Both the position numbers and the translations under genes were made by a program. A stretch of 64,000 nucleotides of DNA, taken from assembly GCF_030518235.1 (NCBI RefSeq), contig NZ_JAULSA010000003.1, forward strand, positions 496,001 to 560,000, read 5' to 3'. Of the stretch, positions 25,780 through 33,943 are shown piece after piece. Positions within the stretch are counted from its first letter, which is position 1. The number at the start of each line of letters is the position of its first letter. Source of the stretch: Saccharibacillus sp. CPCC 101409 (GTDB taxonomy: Bacteria; Bacillota; Bacilli; Paenibacillales; Paenibacillaceae). A model generated the notes under the pieces. That model saw only the letters and a program-made list of their open reading frames with translations, had not been told where the DNA came from and made no database searches.

Positions 25780-27656
25780 TGAGCGAAAACAACAACAGCA
25801 AAGCCCCGGCTCCGCGCCGGGGCCCGGGTCCCGGACCCGGCATGGGCGGTCCCGGAGGCATGATGATGCCGGGCGCCAAGCCCAAAAATTTCAAAGCGAC
25901 ATTCAAGCGTTTGTCGGGCTATCTGGCCCCGTATAAATTCCATCTGCTCGCGGTGCTGCTTGCGGCGATCCTGAGCACGGTGTTCAATATTCTCGGGCCG
26001 AAAGTCATGGCCAAAGCGGTCACCCGGCTCAGCGAAGGCGTGATCGCCAAGATGAAAGGCGTGCCGGGCGCCGCGGTCGATTTCCAGTATATCTGGCAGA
26101 TCGTGATGATCCTCGCCGGATTGTACGTGGTCAGCGCGCTGTTCGGTTATCTGCAGCAGTACATTATGGCCGGCGTCGCGCAGCGTACTTCGTACGGCCT
26201 GCGCAAAGAAGTCAAAGAAAAGCTGGACCGCCTGCCGCTGAAATACTACGACAACCATCCGTACGGCGACGTGCTCAGCCGCGTGACCAACGATATGGAC
26301 AATATCAGCAATACGCTCCAGCAGAGCTTGACGCAGATCATTACGTCGCTCGTGACGATCGTCGGCGTTATCGTGATGATGCTGACGATCAGCCCGGTGA
26401 TGACGCTGATTACCGTGCTGACGATTCCGTTCAGCCTCGTAGTCGTGATTCTGGTCGCCAAACGCTCGCAGAAATATTTTGCCGGCCAGCAGCGCTACCT
26501 CGGCGACCTGAACGGCCACGTCGAAGAAATGTACAACGGCCAGCGCGTCATCAAAGCTTACGGACGCGAAGAAGCCTCGCAGCAGCAGTTTGAGAACCAT
26601 AACAAAGAACTGTACGAAGCCGGATGGAGAGCGCAGTTTATCTCCGGGCTGATTATGCCGCTCATGTCGTTTATCGGCAATATCGGCTACGTGCTGATCT
26701 GCGTCGTCGGCGGGATCTTCGCGACCAACGGACGCATCAGCATCGGCGATATCCTGGCCTTTATCCAGTACGCCAGACAGTTCTCCCAGCCGATCACCCA
26801 GACGGCGAATATCGCGAATATCATCCAGTCCACCATCGCTTCGGCGGAACGGGTCTTCGAAGTGCTGGACGAAGAAGAGCAAACGCCGGACCGCAAACTG
26901 GACCGTCACCTGTCCGGCCGCGGCGAAGTGAAATTCGAGCACGTTCAATTCGGATACGTGGCCGACAAGCCGCTGATCAAGGATATGAATATCGAAGTGC
27001 AGCCGGGACAAACCGTCGCGATCGTCGGGCCGACCGGCGCCGGCAAGACGACGCTGATCAATCTGCTGATGCGCTTCTACGAATTGAACGGCGGCGCGAT
27101 CAAGATCGACGGCGTGGACACCCGCGAGATCGACCGGGACCCGCTGAGAGCGCTGTTCGGCATGGTGCTCCAGGATACGTGGCTGTTCGGCGGCACGATC
27201 CGCGAGAATATCGCCTACGGACGCGAAGGCGCCGCCGAAGACGAGATCGTGCGCGCGGCCGAAGCGGCGAGGGCGGACCATTTTATCCGCACGCTGCCGG
27301 AAGGCTACGATACCGTGCTCAACGAAGACGCGTCGAATATTTCGCAGGGCCAGAAGCAGCTGCTGACCATCGCGCGGGCCGTGCTCGCCGATCCGCGCAT
27401 CCTGATCCTGGACGAAGCGACAAGCAGCGTCGATACGCGGACCGAGATCTTTATCCAGCAGGCGATGGGCGAGCTGATGCAGGGACGGACAAGCTTCGTT
27501 ATCGCGCATCGTCTCTCCACGATCAAGGGAGCCGACCTGATTCTGGTCATGGATCACGGCGAAGTGATCGAGCAGGGCACGCACGAACAGCTGCTCGAAG
27601 CCGGCGGCTTCTACGCGGATCTGTACAACAGCCAATTCTCGGAAGAAGCCGTGTAA
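25779..27656 (+). CDS. ABC exporter half-transporter, consensus-site subunit (BmrD/LmrD-like)
   Basis: Partner half-transporter (625 residues). A Pro/Gly/Met-rich N-terminus (about 1-36) precedes six membrane helices and an ATPase domain. Walker A is GPTGAGKT, and Walker B ILILDE supplies the catalytic Glu, E546. Its own signature is altered to ISQGQKQ. With the upstream subunit the pair therefore makes one full site (this Walker A/B plus the partner LSGGQ) and one degenerate site, as in known heterodimeric exporters. The ATG at 25779 has AGAGGAGG upstream. A terminator follows at 27746. Confidence 0.88.
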   Translation: MSENNNSKAPAPRRGPGPGPGMGGPGGMMMPGAKPKNFKATFKRLSGYLAPYKFHLLAVLLAAILSTVFNILGPKVMAKAVTRLSEGVIAKMKGVPGAAVDFQYIWQIVMILAGLYVVSALFGYLQQYIMAGVAQRTSYGLRKEVKEKLDRLPLKYYDNHPYGDVLSRVTNDMDNISNTLQQSLTQIITSLVTIVGVIVMMLTISPVMTLITVLTIPFSLVVVILVAKRSQKYFAGQQRYLGDLNGHVEEMYNGQRVIKAYGREEASQQQFENHNKELYEAGWRAQFISGLIMPLMSFIGNIGYVLICVVGGIFATNGRISIGDILAFIQYARQFSQPITQTANIANIIQSTIASAERVFEVLDEEEQTPDRKLDRHLSGRGEVKFEHVQFGYVADKPLIKDMNIEVQPGQTVAIVGPTGAGKTTLINLLMRFYELNGGAIKIDGVDTREIDRDPLRALFGMVLQDTWLFGGTIRENIAYGREGAAEDEIVRAAEAARADHFIRTLPEGYDTVLNEDASNISQGQKQLLTIARAVLADPRILILDEATSSVDTRTEIFIQQAMGELMQGRTSFVIAHRLSTIKGADLILVMDHGEVIEQGTHEQLLEAGGFYADLYNSQFSEEAV

Positions 27657-27745
27657 CCCCCCGGGCGGGACCGGCTTCGCCAAGCACAGCCTGCAAAGCC
27701 GATCCAACGGTAAAGAAGCAGGCAACCGACAGGGAACAGATGGAG

Positions 27746-27773
27746 GAACCGGCATATGCTGCCGGTTCTTTTG
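27746..27773 (+). terminator. Terminator of the marR-ABC operon
   Basis: GAACCGGCA and TGCCGGTTC form a 9-bp stem with a TATGC loop, followed by TTTTGT. Confidence 0.75.
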
Positions 27774-27846
27774 TCGTTTCGATAGGATATGTCAATTTTT
27801 TCTCCGACTTTGAAATAGTTCTGATGGATTTCAGGTATTTATCCGA

Positions 27847-27852
27847 TATAAT
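27847..27852 (+). promoter_or_regulatory. -10 element of the GGDEF-EAL gene
   Basis: A perfect TATAAT lies in AT-rich sequence 83 bases before the start; no good -35 is spaced at 17 bases, so an activator or alternative -35 is possible. It places the transcript start near 27859. Confidence 0.45.
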
Positions 27853-27869
27853 TAAGAAAAAGGTTTACT

Positions 27870-27931
27870 TGCTTATAGCAAGAGCATCGGCGAAATGTCG
27901 AAAAACTATCATAACGCAAAGTGGGTACCGA
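27870..27931 (+). ncRNA. Possible structured 5' leader of the GGDEF-EAL mRNA
   Basis: The leader starts with a hairpin CTTGC-TTATA-GCAAG. A second domain is closed by ATCGG and CCGAT about 37 bases apart and holds an ACGCAAAG box just before the start codon. The box is reminiscent of the ACGCAAAG of GEMM-I c-di-GMP riboswitches. However, the tetraloop/receptor arms and GGCAAAC are not recognisable, so this is not called a GEMM riboswitch. Confidence 0.25.
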
Positions 27932-27934
27932 TTT

Positions 27935-29965
27935 ATGACCTCTGTCCTCGCTACAGGTTTAACGGAGAATTGGAACGGCATACTGGTGATTTTGTCGCTG
28001 CTGGCGGCGCTCGTATCCGCTTATCTGGGCTTCGATCTGGCCGGAAGAAAAGCGGGCAACCGAAATTCCGCGAAACGGCTGAACCGAGCCGCTGCGTCGC
28101 TGGTTCTTGGACTGGGCGCCTGGCTGGTCCATGTTATGAGTCTGGTTTCTTATCATCGCCGCTTCACGCTCGAATACAACCGGATCTGGTCGTTGGCCGC
28201 GATTGCCGTCGTCTGCCTGTCCGCGTACATAATGCTTGCTCTGTTCCAGCGTCAGAAGCCGGTGAGCAGCCGCCTGTCCGGAGTCGTATTCGGCCTGGGC
28301 CTGTCTGTCATGACCCTGCTGGGGACTTACGCGCTGCGGCCTTCGCTGTTCGTTCGCGTCGATCCGGAAATCGGAGGATTCGCGGTCGCGATCGTGCTCG
28401 TCGCGTGCTACTTCTCGCTGTACGTGTTCGGCAACTTCGGCGGCCCGTCGGGGTTCGGCCTGTCCAAGCCGGTAGCCGCGCTGATTCTGGGCTCGGGCCT
28501 ATTCGGGATGCAGTACGCCGCGCTCGGCGCGCTGAGTATCGACACCGTGCGTTCGACCGCCGTACCGCTCAGCTACAAAGAGCTGCCGTCTTCTTATTTC
28601 GTGGCGGGGATGTCCGCGCTGGTGGCGGCGATTCTCGCGATCGCGTGGATCTTCATGGTGTTCGAGCGGCGGGCGCTGCGGCAGATCGTGTACAAAGACC
28701 CGCTGACCGGTCTTCGCAACCGCTACGCGCTGCCGGAAGAAGCCGATCGGAGGCTGAGCGAAGAACGGTTGGGTTCGATGGTGCTGATCAATCTGGACCG
28801 CTTCAAAGTTATCAACGACACGCTCGGGCGCGACTTCGGCGACCGCCTGCTCATGCACGCCGCGCAGCGGATTCGAACGCGTACGTTCGAAGGCGAAGCG
28901 CTGTTCCGGATGGACGGAGACGAATTCCTGCTGCTGGGCAAAGAAAACGACGCGTCCGCGCTGCTGCACCGGGTGAACCGGATGCTCGGCGAGATCAGCC
29001 ATCCGTATATGATCGAAGGCAACGAACTTTACATAACGGCAAGCGCGGGCATCAGCCTGTTCCCGGAACACGGCCGCGACCGCGCCGCGCTGCTGAAAGC
29101 GGCCGATGCGGCGATGTACCAGGCGAAGTCCTCGGGCAAAGACAAAACCGTTTTCTTCAACGCCGGAATCGGCGGGCAGCTCAGCCGCAAAATGGAACTG
29201 GAGAAAGATCTGCGGCTCGCGCTGGAACACAGGCAGTTCTTTATCGTCTATCAGCCCAAATGGGACGCGGCGGCGGGCCGAGAAGCCGGCTTCGAAGCGC
29301 TGCTGCGCTGGCGGCACCCGACCAAAGGCATCGTTTCGCCGGGCGAATTTATCCCGATCGCGGAAGAAACGGGCCTGATCGTACAGATGACGAGATGGAT
29401 GCTGGTCGAAGTGTGCAAGCAGAACAAGCGCTGGCACGACGAAGGAAGATTCCGCGTCTGCATCTCCGTCAATATGTCGTACCGCGTATTCGAGAGCATG
29501 ACGCTGTTCGACATGGTCGATTCCGCGCTGCGCTTCAGCGGGCTGTCCGGCCCGATGCTGGAACTCGAAATCACGGAATCGATCGCGATGAAGAATATGG
29601 ACATCACGCTGTCCCAGCTTCAGCAGGTGCGCAAGCTCGGCGTGCATGTGTCGATGGACGATTTCGGCACGGGACATTCCTCGCTCGGCCGGCTCGACGA
29701 GATTCCGGTCGATACGCTGAAGATCGACCAGTCGTTCGTCAAAAGCAGCAATCTGGCCTCCAAACAGGCGCTGATCAGCGGCATTATCGGCATCGCCCGG
29801 CTGCTCGATCTCGAAGTGGTGGCGGAAGGCGTGGAAACGCGCGAACAAGCCGAATTCCTGCTGTCCAAAGGCTGCCGGCTGATGCAGGGCTATTACTACG
29901 GAAGACCGATGCCGCCCGAAGAAGCGGAAGCCGGTGCCTGGCGCGTTAATGCTTCCGGCGAATAA
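27935..29965 (+). CDS. Membrane GGDEF-EAL protein with MHYT-like sensor
   Basis: Cyclic-di-GMP enzyme (676 residues). Residues 1-245 form about seven membrane helices resembling the MHYT sensor; one motif is GAWLVHVMSL (H66) and a later one reads GMQYAALGAL, with Gln at the usual His. The GGDEF domain (about 250-410) has the active-site string RMDGDEF (D for the first G). The EAL domain (about 425-665) keeps E454 (EALLRW), N513, E545, D575/D576 (DDFGTG), K596 and E631 in EGVET, so phosphodiesterase activity is likely; cyclase activity is uncertain. The start is ATG at 27935 with only a weak ribosome site. Single gene with its own terminator. Confidence 0.85.
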   Translation: MTSVLATGLTENWNGILVILSLLAALVSAYLGFDLAGRKAGNRNSAKRLNRAAASLVLGLGAWLVHVMSLVSYHRRFTLEYNRIWSLAAIAVVCLSAYIMLALFQRQKPVSSRLSGVVFGLGLSVMTLLGTYALRPSLFVRVDPEIGGFAVAIVLVACYFSLYVFGNFGGPSGFGLSKPVAALILGSGLFGMQYAALGALSIDTVRSTAVPLSYKELPSSYFVAGMSALVAAILAIAWIFMVFERRALRQIVYKDPLTGLRNRYALPEEADRRLSEERLGSMVLINLDRFKVINDTLGRDFGDRLLMHAAQRIRTRTFEGEALFRMDGDEFLLLGKENDASALLHRVNRMLGEISHPYMIEGNELYITASAGISLFPEHGRDRAALLKAADAAMYQAKSSGKDKTVFFNAGIGGQLSRKMELEKDLRLALEHRQFFIVYQPKWDAAAGREAGFEALLRWRHPTKGIVSPGEFIPIAEETGLIVQMTRWMLVEVCKQNKRWHDEGRFRVCISVNMSYRVFESMTLFDMVDSALRFSGLSGPMLELEITESIAMKNMDITLSQLQQVRKLGVHVSMDDFGTGHSSLGRLDEIPVDTLKIDQSFVKSSNLASKQALISGIIGIARLLDLEVVAEGVETREQAEFLLSKGCRLMQGYYYGRPMPPEEAEAGAWRVNASGE

Positions 29966-30033
29966 AGAAGCGGAAGGCGGGGTTGTTCGAACGGGAACGG
30001 CTGAATGCGAAGGCGGAAAAGGAATAGACTGCG

Positions 30034-30070
30034 GAAGAAGCCGGCGGAAATGCCGGCTTCTTCTTTATTT
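30034..30070 (+). terminator. Terminator of the GGDEF-EAL gene
   Basis: GAAGAAGCCGGC and its perfect complement flank a 6-base loop, followed by TTTATTT. Confidence 0.9.
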
Positions 30071-30178
30071 CAAGCGTAGGCCGGCCGGGGTCCGGGGTAA
30101 TGAAGGAACAGGGAGCCGGCGCGGCGAAGCGTCGCGGCCGCCCTGCTTCGGAATCGGGCCAAACGGGAGATGAACAGG

Positions 30179-31129
30179 ATGCGTTGGAATAAAGCGATGC
30201 TTGTATATAATCGCAAAGCCGGCAAAGAAAAAGCCGGACAGCTGGGCGCCGCCGTGGAAGCACTGGCGGCCGAAGCGGGCGAGCTGACACTGGTGCAGAC
30301 CGAGCAGCCGGGCGACGGGGAAAAGGTGTGCCGGGAGCGGGGCGGAGAGTGCGATCTGCTTCTGCTGCTGGGCGGCGACGGCACGGTGCACGAGTGCGTG
30401 AACGGCGCGGCCGCGGCGGAGCGTCGGCCTGATATCGCCGTGCTGCCCGGCGGCACCTGCAACGACTTTGCAAGAACGCTGCGGCTTCCGCTGCAAATCG
30501 GCCGGGCGGCGGAAACGGTGCTGGCGCAGCGGCTGCTGGAGACGGACATCGGCAAGGTCAACGGACGCTTTTTTACCAACTTCGTCGGGATCGGGCTGAT
30601 TACGGATACGTCCGAAAATATCGACTCCGACCAGAAAGACAAAATGGGCAAGCTCAGCTACTTTCTAAGCACCCTGCGGACGCTGCGCCAGGCCGAGCCG
30701 TTCCGCTTCCGGCTGACGCACGACGAAGGAACGGTCGAGAGCGAAGCGGTGATGATCCTGGCGGCGAACGGCCGATCGCTCGGCACGGCCAGGCTTCCTT
30801 TTGCGGAAAATGCGCTGCAGGACGGCATGCTCGATGTGCTGATTGTGCGCGAAGCCGGCCTTACGCTCGCCTGGCAGGTGATCAACGGAGGCGATCTGAC
30901 GGATTATCGGGCGTGCGGCGGCGTGATCGAGTATATTCAGACTTCGAATCTGCGCATCGAGACCGACGAGCCCAAACGCATCGATACGGACGGGGAGATT
31001 TATCTGGAGACGCCCGCCGATATTTCCGTGCTGCCCGGCCATCTGCGCTTCTATTACGGCGAAGAAGCCGGAGCGAACCTGAACGAGCTGCTGCGCGGTT
31101 CGGACAGTTTGGGAACTTCCGGCGGCTGA
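30179..31129 (+). CDS. Diacylglycerol/sphingosine kinase-family lipid kinase (YegS/DgkB/BmrU-like)
   Basis: Soluble lipid kinase (316 residues) of the DAGK catalytic-domain family, which phosphorylates diacylglycerol or related lipids with ATP. The nucleotide loop is LLGGDGTVHECVNG (GGDGT at 65-69), with LPGGTCNDFART about 25 residues later. The C-terminal domain has the usual DGMLDVLIVRE block. The start is ATG at 30179, nine bases after GGGAG; the ATG at 30170 lies too close to that site. In DgkB-type enzymes this activity recycles diacylglycerol released during lipoteichoic acid synthesis, and an ltaS gene lies 11 kb away; that link is only suggestive. BmrU-like function cannot be excluded. 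Confidence 0.82.
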   Translation: MRWNKAMLVYNRKAGKEKAGQLGAAVEALAAEAGELTLVQTEQPGDGEKVCRERGGECDLLLLLGGDGTVHECVNGAAAAERRPDIAVLPGGTCNDFARTLRLPLQIGRAAETVLAQRLLETDIGKVNGRFFTNFVGIGLITDTSENIDSDQKDKMGKLSYFLSTLRTLRQAEPFRFRLTHDEGTVESEAVMILAANGRSLGTARLPFAENALQDGMLDVLIVREAGLTLAWQVINGGDLTDYRACGGVIEYIQTSNLRIETDEPKRIDTDGEIYLETPADISVLPGHLRFYYGEEAGANLNELLRGSDSLGTSGG

Positions 31130-31189
31130 ATGAACAGAAGGATTGGCCGACGGCCGGGAACGATGCGGGGCGTTTCCGCCTTGAGCAAA

Positions 31190-31380
31190 GAAATGTTGAC
31201 GGCAGGTCAGCATTTCTCGGAAACCTCCGGTTTATGGACTAAAATGCTGACCCAATGCACACATTTAGGAAGGGAAATCGCTAAAAACGTCGGTTACTCT
31301 CAAAAATGCGGTCCAAAAGTCAGCATTTTGCTTTCTCCTTTCTTTTTTGCCGGGAATGCTGACCAAGCGTGCATATTTTC
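31190..31380. repeat. Intergenic palindromic repeat family B, four units
   Basis: Units lie at 31190-31216, 31241-31266, 31302-31330 and 31355-31380. The consensus begins AAAATGCTGACC and ends in TGCACATTTT or GTCAGCATTTT. The first unit is nearly symmetrical (AAATGTTGAC and GTCAGCATTT around 5 bases). The last unit ends 3 bases before the -35 of the MMPL promoter. No open reading frame or other gene is seen in 31130-31531. Confidence 0.7.
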
Positions 31381-31382
31381 GG

Positions 31383-31411
31383 TTGACCAAAAATGACTGG
31401 TGAGTCATAAT
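31383..31411 (+). promoter_or_regulatory. SigA-type promoter of the MMPL gene
   Basis: TTGACC (31383-31388), a 17-base spacer and CATAAT (31406-31411) form a good vegetative promoter. A palindromic operator fills the spacer. Confidence 0.7.
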
Positions 31412-31435
31412 ATTCATTAATGACCGGCCAGTCAT
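31393..31435 (+). promoter_or_regulatory. Two palindromic operators over the MMPL promoter
   Basis: ATGACTGGTGAGTCAT (31393-31408) covers the spacer and -10. ATGACCGGCCAGTCAT (31420-31435) covers the transcript start region. Both read ATGACYGG-N2-RGTCAT-like and are 27 bases apart. The symmetry suits a TetR/QacR-type repressor binding as two dimers; no such regulator is encoded nearby. Confidence 0.6.
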
Positions 31436-31531
31436 AACGGGAGCTATTCGTATACGGAAGATACCGGCGGAAACGCCGAATTATTACAAAACAACACAAA
31501 GGCATTGGGGGATGCCGAACAGGAGGCGGAA

Positions 31532-33766
31532 ATGAACGGAAGAAAAAGAATCGGAATAAGCGGAAGGTTGGCCGGTCCGGTCGGCCGCTGGGTCGTACTG
31601 GCGGCATGGATCGCCGCGGCTCTGCTGCTCAACACGATCTGGCCGGGAGTCGGCGAGCGGGAAGACAACGGCGCCGCCAATCTGGGCGGCGGCTATCCGT
31701 CGGTGCGGGCCGCGGCTTTGTCCGAGCGGGAATTCCCCGCGGGAGAAGGGCAGACGGCGCTGCTGGTCTGGCAGCGCGCGGGAGGGTTGGGCGCCGCCGA
31801 CCTGGACGGGCTGTCGCGGCTGACGGAGTCGCTCGAAGCGGAGCCGCTGCCGGAGCAGACCGGCGTACTGCCGCTGGACCGGCTGCCGGAAGCGGCGCGG
31901 CAGGCGCTGCTGTCCGAAGACGGCAGTACGCTGGTGCTGCCGCTGACGTTCGGCGAGGCGGCCGACACCGAGGCGCTGAAAGAAAGCGCGGCGCAGCTTG
32001 AGACGCGCGCGGCTTCGCTGCTGGGCGGCGGCGATCCGTTCGTCGCGCCGACCGGAACGGACGAACTGTCCGTCCGGCTGACGGGGCCGGTCGGCATCGC
32101 GATCGACGGCGGCAAGCTGTTCGAGAACGCCGACGTGTCGCTGCTGATCGCGACCGTAGTGTTGGTGCTGGCGATCCTGCTGCTGATCTACCGCTCGCCG
32201 ATCCTGGCCCTGATTCCGATCGTCGCCGTCGGCTTCGCGTATCTGGTCGTCAGCCCGATTCTCGGCACAATGGCCGACCGGGGCTGGATCACGGCCGATT
32301 CGCAGGGGATCTCGATCATGACGGTGCTGCTGTTCGGCGCGGGCACCGATTACTGTCTGTTCCTGATTACGCGGTTCAGGCAGGCTTTGACGGAGCACAG
32401 GGACAAACGCGCGGCGCTCAAAGACGCGATCTCCGGATCGTCCGGCGCGATCGCCATGAGCGGACTGACCGTCGTGCTGTCGCTGTTTACGCTGCTGCTG
32501 GCGCAGTACGGCGCGTACCACCGCTTCGCCGTGCCGTTCGGCTTGGCGATTCTGGTAATGGGCATCGCCAGCTTGACACTGGTTCCGGCGCTGCTCGCCA
32601 TCTTCGGCCGCGTCTCGTTCTTCCCGTTCGTGCCGCGCACGCCGGAGATGGAAGACGCGCGCGCCCGGCGCAGAGGCAAGCCGGTCCGGCGGCGCGCGAA
32701 GAAGACCGGCGCGATCGGCACGCTGGTCACGACCCGGCCCTGGACCGTCGTGATCGCCGCGCTGATCGTGCTCGGCGGATTGGCCGCCGCTTCGTCGCAG
32801 ATTCGGTTTACGTACGATCTGCTGTCCGCGTTTCCGTCCGACATGCCGTCGGTCGAAGGCTTCGACGCGATCGCGGAAGGCTTTTCGCCCGGCGAGCTGG
32901 CACCCGTCCAGGTGATGGCGGATACGGAAGGGAAAGAAACGGAGCTTGCTTCGTCGCTGTCGGCGCTCGATTTCGTGGACGAAGTCGAGCAGCCGCAGCA
33001 GGGAGTCGAGAATCCGAATATCGAGCTGTACGGCGTGCGGCTGAACGTCAATCCGTATTCGAACGAAGCGATGGACCGTATCGCCGAGCTGCGGGAGACG
33101 ACGGAACAGGCGCTGAACGGCGCGGGAGTGGCGGACGCGCCGCAGAAAGTCTGGATCGGCGGCCAGACCGCGGCGCAGGCCGATACCCGGACCGCGACCG
33201 AACGCGATACCGACATCGTAATCCCGGTCGTGATCGGGCTGATCGCGCTGCTGCTTCTGCTTTACCTGCGCTCGATCGTCGCCACGATCTACCTGATCGC
33301 GACCGTCGTGCTGTCGTATTTTTCCGCGCTGGGGCTGGGCTGGCTGATTCTGCACGGCGTAATGGGCCAGGAAGCGATCCAGGGCGCGATTCCGCTGTAC
33401 GCATTCGTATTCCTGGTGGCGCTGGGCGAAGACTACAATATTTTTATGATCTCGAGCATCTGGGCAAAAAGCCGCCGTCTGCCGCTCAAAGACGCGATTC
33501 GCGAAGGCGTCGGGGAAACGGGCACGGTGATTACTTCGGCGGGAGTCATTCTTGCGGGCACGTTCGCCGTGCTGGCGACGCTGCCGATTCAGGTACTGGT
33601 GCAGTTCGGCGTCGTCGCCGCGCTGGGCGTGCTGCTCGATACGTTCATCGTCCGTCCGTTCCTCGTGCCGGCGATCACGATGCTGCTAGGCCGTGCGGCG
33701 TTCTGGCCGGGACGGGCTCCCGCAGGCGGCGGAGAAGCGCAGCGCGACGATACGCATCCGGCATAA
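31532..33766 (+). CDS. MMPL/RND-family membrane transporter (YdfJ/YdgH-like)
   Basis: Large polytopic transporter (744 residues, about 12 helices in two homologous halves). Each half has one helix, an extracytoplasmic domain and five helices with the MMPL pattern, for example FGAGTDYCLFLITRFRQAL in the first half and VALGEDYNIFMISSIWAK in the second. The Asp-Tyr pairs are the proton-relay positions of MmpL proteins. The cytoplasmic loop between halves is Arg-rich (RRRGKPVRRRAKK). The start is ATG at 31532 with AGGAGG five bases upstream; a TTG nine codons earlier has none. Bacillus relatives export lipids or antimicrobials. The tandem operators suggest inducible expression. Confidence 0.85.
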   Translation: MNGRKRIGISGRLAGPVGRWVVLAAWIAAALLLNTIWPGVGEREDNGAANLGGGYPSVRAAALSEREFPAGEGQTALLVWQRAGGLGAADLDGLSRLTESLEAEPLPEQTGVLPLDRLPEAARQALLSEDGSTLVLPLTFGEAADTEALKESAAQLETRAASLLGGGDPFVAPTGTDELSVRLTGPVGIAIDGGKLFENADVSLLIATVVLVLAILLLIYRSPILALIPIVAVGFAYLVVSPILGTMADRGWITADSQGISIMTVLLFGAGTDYCLFLITRFRQALTEHRDKRAALKDAISGSSGAIAMSGLTVVLSLFTLLLAQYGAYHRFAVPFGLAILVMGIASLTLVPALLAIFGRVSFFPFVPRTPEMEDARARRRGKPVRRRAKKTGAIGTLVTTRPWTVVIAALIVLGGLAAASSQIRFTYDLLSAFPSDMPSVEGFDAIAEGFSPGELAPVQVMADTEGKETELASSLSALDFVDEVEQPQQGVENPNIELYGVRLNVNPYSNEAMDRIAELRETTEQALNGAGVADAPQKVWIGGQTAAQADTRTATERDTDIVIPVVIGLIALLLLLYLRSIVATIYLIATVVLSYFSALGLGWLILHGVMGQEAIQGAIPLYAFVFLVALGEDYNIFMISSIWAKSRRLPLKDAIREGVGETGTVITSAGVILAGTFAVLATLPIQVLVQFGVVAALGVLLDTFIVRPFLVPAITMLLGRAAFWPGRAPAGGGEAQRDDTHPA

Positions 33767-33943
33767 GGCATAAAGCCGTGTGCCGGAGCGTCGTCGGCCG
33801 CGCTTCCGCGAATTTTTTTCGCCGCGGCCCGGGATTCTTTCTTCGATCGTCTTTACTCGCCCGCTTGCACCCTGCATAATGAGAATGTTGTGACGGGTAG
33901 GCATTATCAATGGATAAACTGATCGATTTAAGGAGTGGAAAGT

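Noticed and set aside
27870..27931. GEMM-I c-di-GMP riboswitch call
   Set aside because: Only the ACGCAAAG-like box is present; the GGCAAAC and GNRA tetraloop parts are not identifiable, so it is listed only as a possible structured leader.
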